Below, one piece after another: positions 8,606 through 16,963 of a DNA stretch of 61,415 nt (positions within the stretch are counted from its first letter, which is position 1; each line of letters begins with the position of its first letter). The position numbers were made by a program, and so were the translations under genes. The notes under the pieces are model-generated. The model did no database searches. It was not told where the DNA came from and saw nothing but the letters and a program-made list of their open reading frames with translations. Source of the stretch: Dubosiella muris (GTDB lineage: Bacteria; Bacillota_I; Bacilli_A; Erysipelotrichales; Erysipelotrichaceae). The stretch is from assembly GCF_004793885.1 (NCBI RefSeq), contig NZ_SRYG01000019.1:1-61415 (forward strand), written 5' to 3'.

Positions 8606-9321
8606 TTTTTCTCTTCCCCTTTGCATACTTCCTCGACGATGGCAAACGCGTTCAGGCTGCGCGGATAGCCAATCCACGGCACGCACGCTTCGATGACCGC
8701 GATGAGAAACGACTTCGAGTTGCCCACGTTCAAGTTGCCATTCGTATGGCCCCGCAGCTGGTTCTCGCAGCCGCCCTGCGCCATAATAAAACAAAACGTG
8801 ATCATTTCCCGGATCGAATCCGTCAATCCCTTGCGGGTGTAGTAATCTCCAAAACAGTTCGACGCCAGCCATTCGTTGACGCGCGCCCGATCGCCTCCTT
8901 TTTCCCACGTGTTTTTCATTTGCGGACCAAAATACGCGATCTGGATGTCGTTGCCTTGGCGAAGGCGGGTTTCCAGCATCGTCGTTTGCCGGTCGTCTTC
9001 GATTTGAATCGAGCGGGCATCAAAGATGCGGTCGAGAAGCGTGTAAAACGGCGCCACCCGGCCCATACCCAAATACGCCGTCGCCTGGTAGACGATTTCC
9101 TGGATCCCGACCGGCGACACCCCGCAGTCTAGCGCGACAGGAACCATCCGCTCAAACTCGTCCATTCCCTGGCAGCCAAGCAGCGCCGCCAAAACCGCCA
9201 TGCAGCGCGTCTTCTCGTCCAGCGCGGATTTTTCGGATGTGAAATACAGCCACCGGTCTATCATTTGTTCATTTTTTCGCGCCAGCGCGGCGTGATTGGT
9301 TTTCATACTTTCCTCAAACAT
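8602..9321 (-). CDS. Carboxymuconolactone decarboxylase family protein
   Basis: This 239-residue protein matches the carboxymuconolactone decarboxylase (CMD/AhpD-like) family and appears to hold two CMD-type halves. The first half shows AALLGCQGMDEFERMVPVAL (about residues 43-62) and the second FCFIMAQGGCENQLRGH (about 178-194). The usual AhpD CxxC pair is absent, so it is more like the gamma-carboxymuconolactone group than a peroxidase partner. AAGGAGG precedes the ATG at 9321; the open frame further upstream is not used. It heads the operon with cupin and flavodoxin. A LysR regulator is encoded nearby on the same strand. Confidence 0.87.
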   Translation of the reverse strand: MFEESMKTNHAALARKNEQMIDRWLYFTSEKSALDEKTRCMAVLAALLGCQGMDEFERMVPVALDCGVSPVGIQEIVYQATAYLGMGRVAPFYTLLDRIFDARSIQIEDDRQTTMLETRLRQGNDIQIAYFGPQMKNTWEKGGDRARVNEWLASNCFGDYYTRKGLTDSIREMITFCFIMAQGGCENQLRGHTNGNLNVGNSKSFLIAVIEACVPWIGYPRSLNAFAIVEEVCKGEEKK

Positions 9322-9356
9322 CGTATTGCCCTCCTTGGATTTCGTACCTTTACTAT

Positions 9357-9391
9357 AAAAAAGAAACGGGTCGATGTAAAATGCCCGTTTC
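9357..9391 (-). terminator. Terminator after the HAD gene
   Basis: GAAACGGG / CCCGTTTC pair around a 13-nt loop, followed by a T run on the minus strand. It separates the long operon from the CMD operon. Confidence 0.8.
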
Positions 9392-9409
9392 CAATGGCGT
9401 ATCATGCCT

Positions 9410-10222
9410 TTAAGGCATGGTATGTAAAATACGATCCACAGCTTGCGCGACCCCATGCTCCCGGTTCGTTCCCGTCACAAAGTCCGCTTCTTTTTTTACC
9501 GCCGGCTTCGCGTTGCCCATCGCGAACGACATCCCCGCCACATGGAACATGAACACGTCGTTTTCGCCGTCGCCAACGCAGGCGATCTCCCCGGTTTGCA
9601 AGCCAAGATGGCGGGCCAGCCGCTGGAGCGCCTTGCCCTTCGAGCTGTTTTGATCGAAGATCTCGACATACGCGCTCGTGTAGGCGGCGTGCAGCTCGAC
9701 CAGTCCTTCCAGCTTCTTTTGCACGAGCCGCTTTTGTTTCGGGGAAAGAAAGTACAGCTGGATCTCCTCGACGTACGCTTTTTGCTCGCGCAGCACATCG
9801 TATAGATTTCCGGCCGCTTTGGATTGTTTCGCGTCCTTGCCAAAGACGAGGCGTCCCTGCGCTTTCATCCATTGGCCATGCACCCAGTACTGTCCCACGA
9901 TGTGGGCGGCCGGCTTCACGCTCGTGTTTTGAAACGCGTCGATGATTTCCTCCACCAAATACGGCGGGATCCGCGTATGAAACACATCCTGCCCGCGGCG
10001 CATGTCGCGCACGAGCGCCCCGTTGGATGCGATGACGTAACGAAACAAGTCGGGATGGGCTTTGAGAACGTGCGGCAGGCAGTCGAGTGCCCGTCCGGTC
10101 GTTGGCACGATTTCGATCCCGGCCGCTTTGGCGCGGTACAGCGCGGCGAGGTTTTGGCTGGAAAAACGCGAAAACGGATCCAGGCACGTGCCGTCCATGT
10201 CAACGGCCAGCAATTTGATCAT
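9410..10222 (-). CDS. Cof-type HAD-IIB family phosphatase
   Basis: The 270-residue product is a HAD-superfamily phosphatase of the Cof/IIB type. Motif I is DMDGTCLD (about residues 7-14), motif II is TTGR (about 42-45), motif III is a lysine near residue 195 (SSKGKALQRL) and motif IV is GDGENDVFMF (about 218-227). Such enzymes dephosphorylate sugar phosphates or pyridoxal phosphate. AAAGGAG is well placed for the ATG at 10222, which overlaps the LysR stop codon. It closes the long minus-strand operon. Confidence 0.88.
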   Translation of the reverse strand: MIKLLAVDMDGTCLDPFSRFSSQNLAALYRAKAAGIEIVPTTGRALDCLPHVLKAHPDLFRYVIASNGALVRDMRRGQDVFHTRIPPYLVEEIIDAFQNTSVKPAAHIVGQYWVHGQWMKAQGRLVFGKDAKQSKAAGNLYDVLREQKAYVEEIQLYFLSPKQKRLVQKKLEGLVELHAAYTSAYVEIFDQNSSKGKALQRLARHLGLQTGEIACVGDGENDVFMFHVAGMSFAMGNAKPAVKKEADFVTGTNREHGVAQAVDRILHTMP

Positions 10223-11109
10223 ACGAAATTCTCCTTTATATACGAGGCGCAAAAATCCAGAAACAGCTTCACGCACGCGCTTTCGGTCCGGTTCTTTTTC
10301 CATACGAGGACGCTGCGGGTGTTTTTGCGCGGATGAAACGGCACAAACGCCAAATACGGATTTTGCACGGCGCCCACGACGCCTTCCAAGCCGATGGCGC
10401 ATCCCATACCCTCCTCCACCAAATACATGACGTTGGAGAACAGCGCTTCCTCGCACACGATGTTCAACTCGTTTTCCTCTTTTTGAAACCAGTTGAGCAC
10501 CTCGCGGCGCACCGCCTCCCGCACCGGCAGGATCAAGGCGCGCTTTTCCAAATCGGACGCGAGAACGGATTCCCTAGTTGCGAGCGGATCGTCGACGGAC
10601 ACCGTGACGCCCCACCGTTCCTCGACGGGAAAGCGTAAAAAGGAAAAGCGGGCGATGTCGGTTGGCTCCATGAGCAGACCAACATCGAGCAATCCCTGCT
10701 CGAGCCGCCACTTTAAGTCGTCGGTAAAGTTGTTGTAGAGATGAAAGCGGACGAGCGGATAGCGCTTGTGAAACGCCGCGATGATGCGGGCCAGCAGCGC
10801 TGAGCCCATGCTTTCGATACAGCCTACGTGAATGGTGCCGGAAACCTGCCCTCCAATTTGGACGAATTCTCTTGTCGTCTTGTCGACGAGGGCGACGACT
10901 TCGGCGGCGCGTTCCCGAAACAGCGCGCCCGCTTCGGTGAGCGTGATTTCGCGTTTGCCGCGGTTAAAAAGCTTGACGCCCAGCTCGATTTCCAAATCGT
11001 GCAGCTGGCGCGACAACGTCGGCTGGGTGAGATGAAGCGTCTGGGCCGCCCCCGAAATGCTTCCTTCCTGGGCGACCGTCAAAAAATACCGGAGGACCCG
11101 CAGCTCCAT
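10219..11109 (-). CDS. LysR family transcriptional regulator
   Basis: The 296-residue protein has a typical LysR N-terminal winged helix-turn-helix (MELRVLRYFLTVAQEGSISG onward, residues 1-60) and a periplasmic-binding-like effector domain (about 90-295). The ATG lies 1 nt after the proC stop, so it is translationally coupled. Its gene lies about 0.9 kb upstream of the CMD-cupin-flavodoxin operon in the same direction. LysR genes of this type often control such small oxidoreductase operons, so regulation of that operon is a reasonable inference. Confidence 0.9.
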   Translation of the reverse strand: MELRVLRYFLTVAQEGSISGAAQTLHLTQPTLSRQLHDLEIELGVKLFNRGKREITLTEAGALFRERAAEVVALVDKTTREFVQIGGQVSGTIHVGCIESMGSALLARIIAAFHKRYPLVRFHLYNNFTDDLKWRLEQGLLDVGLLMEPTDIARFSFLRFPVEERWGVTVSVDDPLATRESVLASDLEKRALILPVREAVRREVLNWFQKEENELNIVCEEALFSNVMYLVEEGMGCAIGLEGVVGAVQNPYLAFVPFHPRKNTRSVLVWKKNRTESACVKLFLDFCASYIKENFV

Positions 11110-11110
11110 A

Positions 11111-11878
11111 TCATTGTTCGATCGCGTCGACGGCTGCGATCACCGTTCCGCGAAAGCCTCTTTGTTCTAAGGCGCATACGCCCTTGATCGTCGTGCCGCC
11201 CGGCGAGCAGACGGCGTCTTTCATCGCGCCGGGATGGTCCTGTTCGGCCAAATAGAGCGCCCCGACCCCTTCGATCATTTTGGCGGCCAGTGCGTAGGCG
11301 CTTTGCCGTTTCAAGCCGTACTTCACGCCGGCGTCGCCCAGCGCCTCCATGTACATTTCCGTGAACGCGGGCGCGCAGCTGGCCAAAACCATCGCGATCG
11401 ACATGTGCTCGGGTTCGATTCGCTCAATGAGGCTGATCGGCGCGAACAGCTGCTCAAAGCGTTTCCATTGTTCCCCGGTGCAGTTCGTGTTCGACTCGAC
11501 GAGCACGATGCCCTGCCCCACCGCGATGGGTGTGTTAGGAATCGTGCAAAGCAGGGCGCCGTTTTTGACGATTTCGCAAAGTGTCGCGAATGGCTTTCCC
11601 GCCACGACGGAAACGACGATCCGTCCTTTGAAATCGAGTCCGGCGCACACGTCGTCGACCTGGTACGGTTTGACGGCGAGCACGACAAGCTCGCTGTGGT
11701 CGATGACGTCCTGGGCGCTTTCGCACGCGTGCACGCCATAGCGTTCGGCCCGCTGGCGCAGCGTGTCATAGTGGGCGGCGCATACATACACGTCGTCGGG
11801 TTTTACGACGCTTTTCCCTTCCAGGCCCCGGTAAATGGCTTGCGCCATGTTCCCAAATCCAATCATTCCAATTTTCAT
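11111..11878 (-). CDS. proC: Pyrroline-5-carboxylate reductase
   Basis: The 255-residue enzyme reduces 1-pyrroline-5-carboxylate to proline with NAD(P)H. The N-terminal Rossmann motif GMIGFGNMAQAI (residues 4-15) and AVKPYQ (about 68-73) bind the cofactor. The C-terminal signature is seen in the segment HPGAMKDAVCSPGGTTIKG (about 215-233). A clear AAGGAG precedes the start. It sits between corA and the LysR gene within one minus-strand operon. Confidence 0.93.
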   Translation of the reverse strand: MKIGMIGFGNMAQAIYRGLEGKSVVKPDDVYVCAAHYDTLRQRAERYGVHACESAQDVIDHSELVVLAVKPYQVDDVCAGLDFKGRIVVSVVAGKPFATLCEIVKNGALLCTIPNTPIAVGQGIVLVESNTNCTGEQWKRFEQLFAPISLIERIEPEHMSIAMVLASCAPAFTEMYMEALGDAGVKYGLKRQSAYALAAKMIEGVGALYLAEQDHPGAMKDAVCSPGGTTIKGVCALEQRGFRGTVIAAVDAIEQ

Positions 11879-11889
11879 CGTTATTCTCC

Positions 11890-12777
11890 TTACTTAAATA
11901 AATTTTTCTTGCGGAAGATGATGATTTCCACAACGAGCACGAGGACGCAAAACACGCAGGTGCCGATAAATCCGGCGCGGGTGTAAATAAACGGCAAATA
12001 GCGAAAGTTCATTCCAAACCATCCGGTCACGAGTGTCATGGGCAAAAAGATTGTCGTGACACCGGTGAGAAACTGCATGATGTTGTTTTGTTTGGCCGCC
12101 ATGATGTTTTGCGACAAGTTGGAAAGCTGCGAAGCGTAGTCCTTGATGGTTTGCACCATGGAATACAGCTGCCCGACCCGCGTGTTGTACAGTGAAAGCA
12201 GATTGTTGGCGAGCTCGTCTTTTTCCTGAAGCACGACTTGCTCGAGCGTTTCTCCCAAATCCGAGAGCTGCTCGTAATACATGCCCAGGCTGTTGAGATC
12301 TTTGCGCATGCTCATGATGTTTTGATCCAGATTTTTGGCGATGCCATGCTTGAGCTGTTCTTCGAGCTGCGAGAGCCGCATTTCAAATTTCTGCAAATAG
12401 TACACGTCGTCGGTGATCATATACTGCATGAAATCGAGCAAAAACACGATCGGCGTCGTCAGCGCGTATTCGAATTCCTTTTGCATATTGCCTAGCAGCA
12501 ACTCGATTTTGTTCGTGTCGTCGATAAAATACAACGTGTTGCTGGCGATGCAGAAGGCGAACACGATTCGTTCTTTCGATGGATCGCGTTTGTCGGGAAC
12601 GACAAAGCTGCCTGATGTGATGTTTTTATAGTGGTTGGCTTTGCAGAAGTGAATTTGATTGATGGTTTTGCCGACCAGCGTCCGATCGAACAATTCGGGG
12701 TGGGCCGTTTTGAAATCCTTCGAGGTCACGACTTCGATCGCCTCGGTCAGACCGTCGTTTTCCCATTCCCTTCTCAT
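11890..12777 (-). CDS. corA: CorA-family magnesium/divalent cation transporter
   Basis: The 295-residue protein has an N-terminal cytoplasmic domain, a long coiled-coil stalk (about residues 130-230) and two C-terminal membrane helices. The first helix ends in the CorA selectivity motif GMN (GWFGMNFRYLP, about 253-263). Homopentameric channels of this family pass Mg2+ or Co2+. The start overlaps the upstream hydrolase stop codon by 4 nt. The N-terminal domain is somewhat shorter than classic CorA, as in many Bacillota paralogues. Confidence 0.9.
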   Translation of the reverse strand: MRREWENDGLTEAIEVVTSKDFKTAHPELFDRTLVGKTINQIHFCKANHYKNITSGSFVVPDKRDPSKERIVFAFCIASNTLYFIDDTNKIELLLGNMQKEFEYALTTPIVFLLDFMQYMITDDVYYLQKFEMRLSQLEEQLKHGIAKNLDQNIMSMRKDLNSLGMYYEQLSDLGETLEQVVLQEKDELANNLLSLYNTRVGQLYSMVQTIKDYASQLSNLSQNIMAAKQNNIMQFLTGVTTIFLPMTLVTGWFGMNFRYLPFIYTRAGFIGTCVFCVLVLVVEIIIFRKKNLFK

Positions 12778-13700
12778 TCGCGTCCCCCGCCGGCGTCTTT
12801 TAAAAAGTCAAGAATCGCCTCTTCCACCAAATTGCCGTTTTTTTCATTCAGGATTTCATGGCGCATTCCTTCAAACAACATGCCTTTCACATGGCGATAT
12901 CCCTCCCGGCGCAAAAAGCGCTGGGCTTCCTTCCACTTTTCCACCGACAAAATGACAGGGTCGTCCTCGCCGGCGACAAACAAAATCGGCAAATCCAGAT
13001 TTTGTTTTCGCCATCCTTCGTTCGTGTACGTCGCCTTCACGAGTTGAAACAAGTTTTTATAGCCATTGAGTGTGAACGTGAATCCGTCGCGGTCGTGGTG
13101 GTTGAACGCGTGGACATTGTCCTCGTTGGCGCTGATCCAGCGGTTTTTGTGCCGGCCCTTGAATTGCCGGTCGTAGGCGCCGGTCGAGAGCGCCGCCACC
13201 AGCCTGGAGCGATGCCGCTTGCCAAACCGGCGTTCCAGTTTTTCCACAAGAAACAGCGCCTGGTCGACAAGAGGGTTGTTTCCCGGCGCGCCGCACACGA
13301 TCAAGGCGTCGAGCGTGTCGTCATACAACTGGATGTAGCGGCGCACGACAAGCGAGCCCATCGAGTGGCCAAACAAAGCGTAAGGCACATCGGGGAAGCG
13401 CGCCTTCATCGCCAAATACACGTCGTGCACATCCTCGACGATCGCCTGCCCGCTCTCGTCGCCAAAATACCCCAGGTCGTCTTCGTGGGGCACGCTGGCG
13501 CCATGCCCGCGATGATCGTGGATAATGGTCGCGAAACCATGCTTTGCCAAAAAAGTCATGAACGACAAATACCGCTCCTTGTGCTCGGCCATGCCGTGAA
13601 CAAGCTGCACGACGCCGATCACATGGTCGGGGATCAGCGTCATGACGCTTAGCGAAAGCCCGTCGCTGGACGACGGAATCGTAAAATAGTTTTTCTTCAT
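12774..13700 (-). CDS. Alpha/beta hydrolase, monoacylglycerol lipase/lysophospholipase-like
   Basis: The 308-residue protein is a serine alpha/beta hydrolase of the Hydrolase_4 (lysophospholipase) group. The oxyanion strand is QLVHGMAEHKERY (about residues 32-44), HDHRGHG is at about 60-66, the nucleophile elbow is GHSMGS (about 108-113), the acid is in AGEDDPV (about 245-251) and the His is near MRHE. There is no signal peptide, so it is cytoplasmic. It overlaps both neighbours by 4 nt in the rsmD operon. Confidence 0.9.
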   Translation of the reverse strand: MKKNYFTIPSSSDGLSLSVMTLIPDHVIGVVQLVHGMAEHKERYLSFMTFLAKHGFATIIHDHRGHGASVPHEDDLGYFGDESGQAIVEDVHDVYLAMKARFPDVPYALFGHSMGSLVVRRYIQLYDDTLDALIVCGAPGNNPLVDQALFLVEKLERRFGKRHRSRLVAALSTGAYDRQFKGRHKNRWISANEDNVHAFNHHDRDGFTFTLNGYKNLFQLVKATYTNEGWRKQNLDLPILFVAGEDDPVILSVEKWKEAQRFLRREGYRHVKGMLFEGMRHEILNEKNGNLVEEAILDFLKDAGGGRE

Positions 13701-14278
13701 GCGGATTCCTCCGTTTCCTCCTTCTTCTGGCGGTAAAAATGCGCTCTCGATATGCCGTATACCTTGTCGCGGTATTTCTCGAGCGAGCCGTACGTGTCCG
13801 CCATTTCCTTTTCTTTTTTTGTTCGAATCACAACGATGCCGTCTTCTTTGAGCAACGGCAGCGAGCCGAGCGTTTCCATGACTGGATGGAAAATCTCGTC
13901 GACTGTGTACGGCGGATCCAAATAAATGATATCGAAGCGTTCGCCGCGCCGGGACAGTTCGGGGAGGGCGCTGAACGCGTTGGCTCCCATGAGTTCCACG
14001 TTTTTTTGCTCAAAATGGCATTTTTTCAAATTGTTCTGGATCGTTTTCAGCGCTTTGGGCGCCTTTTCGATCATGACGACGCGATCGGCTCCACGGGAAA
14101 GCGCTTCAAGCCCCATACTCCCGCTGCCGGAAAACACATCTAAAAAATGACTGCCGGCGATATCCCATTGCCATATGTTGAATAAGGACTGCCGAATCTT
14201 GTCTGTCACCGGTCTTGTATCGTATCCTTCGGGCGCGTCGATTTTCGTTCCGCGCGCGCTGCCGGAAATAATCCGCAT
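13697..14278 (-). CDS. rsmD: 16S rRNA (guanine(966)-N(2))-methyltransferase RsmD
   Basis: The 193-residue methyltransferase starts MRIISGSARG, the hallmark N-terminus of RsmD. It then has the SAM-binding motif FLDVFSGSGSMGLEALSRGA (about residues 44-63) and the catalytic DPPY motif (about 123-126). It methylates G966 of 16S rRNA during 30S assembly. GGAGG with a 7-nt spacing fixes the start at 14278. In many Bacillota coaD follows; here a hydrolase gene does, with a 4-nt overlap. Confidence 0.95.
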   Translation of the reverse strand: MRIISGSARGTKIDAPEGYDTRPVTDKIRQSLFNIWQWDIAGSHFLDVFSGSGSMGLEALSRGADRVVMIEKAPKALKTIQNNLKKCHFEQKNVELMGANAFSALPELSRRGERFDIIYLDPPYTVDEIFHPVMETLGSLPLLKEDGIVVIRTKKEKEMADTYGSLEKYRDKVYGISRAHFYRQKKEETEESA

Positions 14279-14490
14279 ACTGCTTCCTCCATTCTTTTTT
14301 CGTATCGGTTGATTCTTTTTATTATACCGCATTTTACCGGAAATCACGTTCCTTTACATTTTTGAATTCCCTTTCCCTGCCAAAAGCGGATCGTTTAGCC
14401 AGGAAACGATGGCGACGCAGCGAAAAGCGCGCCAATTCTCCGGCGTATTGACCGTTTTCAAAAAAAAGCGGCGATTGAAAAGCGTTTCAA

Positions 14491-14519
14491 TAGGCAAAAG
14501 GGACTTGGTGTGGTTTAAT
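14491..14519 (+). promoter_or_regulatory. Promoter of sRNA copy 1
   Basis: TAGGCA (14491-14496), a 17-bp spacer and TTTAAT (14514-14519). The -10 region and the upstream AGCGTTTC block are shared with copies 2 and 3, while the spacer has diverged. Confidence 0.55.
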
Positions 14520-14523
14520 ACAG

Positions 14524-14607
14524 ATGAGCTTGAAATAGCTCACTTCATAATCAAATTCCCTTTCTTAAAACTTTCTTGGAAAAAGGTCTCGTTGGAGGCC
14601 TTTTTTC
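14524..14607 (+). ncRNA. Candidate small RNA, copy 1 of a three-copy family
   Basis: Within the 360-bp gap upstream of rsmD lies a unit with a 5' hairpin (TGAGCT/AGCTCA), a single-stranded pyrimidine-rich linker of about 36 nt containing TCAAATTCCCTTTCTT, and an intrinsic terminator (GGTCTC GTT GGAGGCC, then T6). The linker and terminator match copies at 31624 and 32507 almost exactly. Hairpin differences between copies preserve pairing (GGCCTC to GGTCTC gives a G-U pair). The layout resembles CiaR-controlled csRNAs of streptococci, but I do not recognise the family. The surrounding open reading frames look accidental. Confidence 0.6.
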
Positions 14608-14615
14608 TTGTTTTC

Positions 14616-14640
14616 AAAAAAAAACCGTCCAAAGACGGTT
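14616..14640 (-). terminator. Terminator of the VanZ/RDD gene
   Basis: AACCGTC / GACGGTT with a 4-nt loop overlaps the VanZ stop codon and is followed by a long T run on the minus strand. It faces the sRNA copy 1 terminator. Confidence 0.85.
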
Positions 14641-15724
14641 AGCGTAAAGCACGCTCGTGCTGTTCGAGCGCGGCGATATCGGACTCGACGATCGTTCCCG
14701 ACCATTTGGAGAAAAAGACAGGCCGGCGTTCCACGATTTTGGAAAAGATGACCAGCGTGAAAATGAAATACCCGATGGCGGCGATGGGCGCGAAGAGGCC
14801 GCTTACGGCGAGCAAGTCGAGTAATTCGAACGGGAAAATATAAAAAACGGCAAAAATCGAACAATACCGGATGAAAATTTGCCAAAGCTCGATGGTTTGC
14901 GTGTCGGGCGGGATCGTCGAATACAGTCGCATGCTTGTCATTGCCATACCGGGTGTCCGTCTTTTTTTCGACCATGCCACGCTTCCGATAAAATAAAGTA
15001 CGATCCAAACCATAAACGTGTGCGGCAGCAAAACGCTCATCAGACCGGCGAACCCGCTGGAAAACGCGAGATCGCACAAGACGGACAAGATTCTTCGAAA
15101 CAAGGACACCCGTCGTCCAAGGGCGTAGCTTTCCTCATCGAGTTTTTCCCGTGACGGCAGCAAAAACCGAAAGCCGCTCATGAGCGCGTAGCCGACGAGT
15201 CCTCCGCATGTGTTGGCCATCAAATCGTCGACATCGAACATGCGAAACGCTTTGGCGTAAAGACCGTATATTCCGGTAAGCTGCGTCGTTTCCAAAAAGA
15301 GCGAGAAGCAAAACGAAAACAAAATCGCTTTTTTCCAGGAACAGCGAAAATAATAGCGTAAATACATGCCGAAGGGAACGAACATGAGCACGTTGAACAG
15401 CACTTGAAACAACGCTTCGTTTTTCCAAAGGGGCACATGGTGCCGGTTCTGGTACTCGACAATGTCGCCTACAAACCGGAACGGGATGAAATTGGGCGGC
15501 ACGCCGGGCGAGGCGGCCACGCTGGCGCGGGAAGGCAGCGGGAGAATCACGAGAAACACGACCGTCATCATGTATAAAATAAACGAGTACACGATGAGCA
15601 CTTTGAGCGAGAAAACCGATCCGTATTTATGATAGTTGTACAACACGTAAGGCAAGGTGAAGAAAACCGCCACGAGCGGAAACGCGACCAGAGCGGTGTG
15701 AATGACTTCGATATAAGTGTGCAT
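14639..15724 (-). CDS. VanZ family protein with C-terminal RDD domain
   Basis: The 361-residue membrane protein has an N-terminal VanZ-like module (about residues 1-190). Typical marks are VILPLPSR, PNFIPF and the helix LFLETTQLTGIYGL. The C-terminal RDD module (about 200-330) contains RRILSVLCDLAF and a CMAMTSMRL-like pattern. VanZ itself gives low-level teicoplanin resistance; most homologues have unknown envelope roles. The ATG at 15724 follows AGGAGG. The gene stands alone, between sRNA copy 1 and tpx. Confidence 0.85.
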   Translation of the reverse strand: MHTYIEVIHTALVAFPLVAVFFTLPYVLYNYHKYGSVFSLKVLIVYSFILYMMTVVFLVILPLPSRASVAASPGVPPNFIPFRFVGDIVEYQNRHHVPLWKNEALFQVLFNVLMFVPFGMYLRYYFRCSWKKAILFSFCFSLFLETTQLTGIYGLYAKAFRMFDVDDLMANTCGGLVGYALMSGFRFLLPSREKLDEESYALGRRVSLFRRILSVLCDLAFSSGFAGLMSVLLPHTFMVWIVLYFIGSVAWSKKRRTPGMAMTSMRLYSTIPPDTQTIELWQIFIRYCSIFAVFYIFPFELLDLLAVSGLFAPIAAIGYFIFTLVIFSKIVERRPVFFSKWSGTIVESDIAALEQHERALR

Positions 15725-15865
15725 GTCTGCCTCCTTTTCTTTTCCTTGATTATATCGCGCGAGCCGGCGGGCCGGAATTACGTTTTTGTTAGACGGAAAG
15801 GCAGGCATTTCACTTTATACTTTCGTTGGAAACCTCTACTGTTAAATCAACAAGGAGGAAACACT

Positions 15866-16348
15866 ATGACTACATTTTTAGGCAATCCGGTGACATTGGA
15901 AGGCGAGGCGCTCAAAGCCGGCGAAACGATGCCGGACTTCGAAGTTATCTCGACTAGTTTGGAACCGCTCCACCCCATGCAGGAAAAAGGAAAGAAAATC
16001 ATTTTGGCCGTTCCTAGCGTCGATACCGGCGTATGCAATTTGGAACTCGAGAAATTTATGGAATACATGAAAGGGCGCGATGACGTGCAAGTCATTTCCG
16101 TGTCGATGGATCTCCCTTTCGCGCTGGATCGCTGGTGCCAGGCCCACAAAGGCAACGTGCTGACGACAAGCGACTACAAAGAGCGCGACTTTGCGAAAAA
16201 GACAGGGACGCGCATGACGGAAAACGGCTTGCTAGCGCGCAGCGTGTTCGTCACGGACGAGGACGGCAAACTCACCTACGTGGAATACGTGGATGAAGTC
16301 AGCCACGAGCCGCACTACGATCAAGTCATCGAAGCGATTGGCGCGTAA
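15866..16348 (+). CDS. tpx: Thiol peroxidase, atypical 2-Cys peroxiredoxin
   Basis: The 160-residue Tpx reduces hydrogen peroxide and alkyl hydroperoxides using thioredoxin. The peroxidatic cysteine lies in PSVDTGVC (about residues 51-58) and the resolving cysteine in LDRWCQAHKG (about 88-97). This is the conserved pair that forms an intramolecular disulfide. AAGGAGG is well spaced from the ATG. Upstream frame extension seen from 15629 is not needed. It is probably transcribed alone, with a shared bidirectional terminator after it. Confidence 0.95.
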   Translation: MTTFLGNPVTLEGEALKAGETMPDFEVISTSLEPLHPMQEKGKKIILAVPSVDTGVCNLELEKFMEYMKGRDDVQVISVSMDLPFALDRWCQAHKGNVLTTSDYKERDFAKKTGTRMTENGLLARSVFVTDEDGKLTYVEYVDEVSHEPHYDQVIEAIGA

Positions 16349-16350
16349 AC

Positions 16351-16384
16351 AAAACGGCGGGAATCAGGATCCTGCCGTTTTTTT
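16351..16384. terminator. Bidirectional terminator between tpx and the UDG-family gene
   Basis: AACGGC..GGA / TCC..GCCGTT form a hairpin with T runs on the plus side and T-rich sequence on the other strand, serving both converging genes. Confidence 0.7.
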
Positions 16385-16960
16385 GTTGTCTAAAATTTCC
16401 TTGACCCGCTTCTGGAGCGCGGGGACGACTTCCTGCTCGAACCATGGATTTTTTTTGCGCCATCCAAAATTGAGCGGACTTGGATGGACGATTGGAAAAT
16501 ACGTTGGCAAATAGCGCGCGTACTGGCGCACGGTTTCCGTCAGCGTCGGCTCCTTGTCTTTTTTCAACGTGTGGTCGACCGCGTATTTCCCGACCAGGAT
16601 CGTCAGCTCGATGTTTGGCATGAGGGCGCGCAGCTCGTCGTGATAGGCGGCCATGAATTTTCTTGGCGGCAAATCGCCGCTCTTTCCTTTGCCGGGATAG
16701 TAAAAGTCCATGGGCAGGATCGCGATTTGATCCGAATAAAACGTCTTGTCGTCGATGCCAAGCCACTTGCGCAGCGTGACGCCGGACGCGTCGTTGAATG
16801 GAATCAACGTTTCCTCCACCTTCCGTCCGGGGGCCTGGCCAACAATCAAAATTTTCGCGTTTTCGCTCATTTGCACGATGGGCGGAATGCCGCGTTTCGT
16901 GTAGTCCGCGTTGCGAGGATCGTTTTTGACTTTCTCGATGATTTCTTCCAGTTTTTCCAT
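16364..16960 (-). CDS. Uracil-DNA glycosylase family protein
   Basis: The 198-residue product belongs to the UDG superfamily. The N-terminal active-site segment is VGQAPGRKVEET (about residues 40-51) and the C-terminal DNA-interaction loop is HPSPLNFGW (about 159-167). These fit the family IV/uracil-DNA glycosylase-like proteins of Bacillota rather than classic Ung. The 4Fe-4S cysteines of true family IV enzymes are not present, so the repaired lesion is uncertain. It starts 3 nt after the phosphatase stop and is probably co-transcribed with it. Confidence 0.85.
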   Translation of the reverse strand: MEKLEEIIEKVKNDPRNADYTKRGIPPIVQMSENAKILIVGQAPGRKVEETLIPFNDASGVTLRKWLGIDDKTFYSDQIAILPMDFYYPGKGKSGDLPPRKFMAAYHDELRALMPNIELTILVGKYAVDHTLKKDKEPTLTETVRQYARYLPTYFPIVHPSPLNFGWRKKNPWFEQEVVPALQKRVKEILDNKKTAGS

Positions 16961-16963
16961 ACG

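Noticed and set aside
14409-14642. Open reading frame through sRNA copy 1 (and similar frames at 31395-32027 and 32462-32992)
   Set aside because: The shared translated stretch lies within the promoter-hairpin-terminator units. There is no ribosome binding site, and conservation follows RNA structure and includes the terminator, so a peptide is unlikely.
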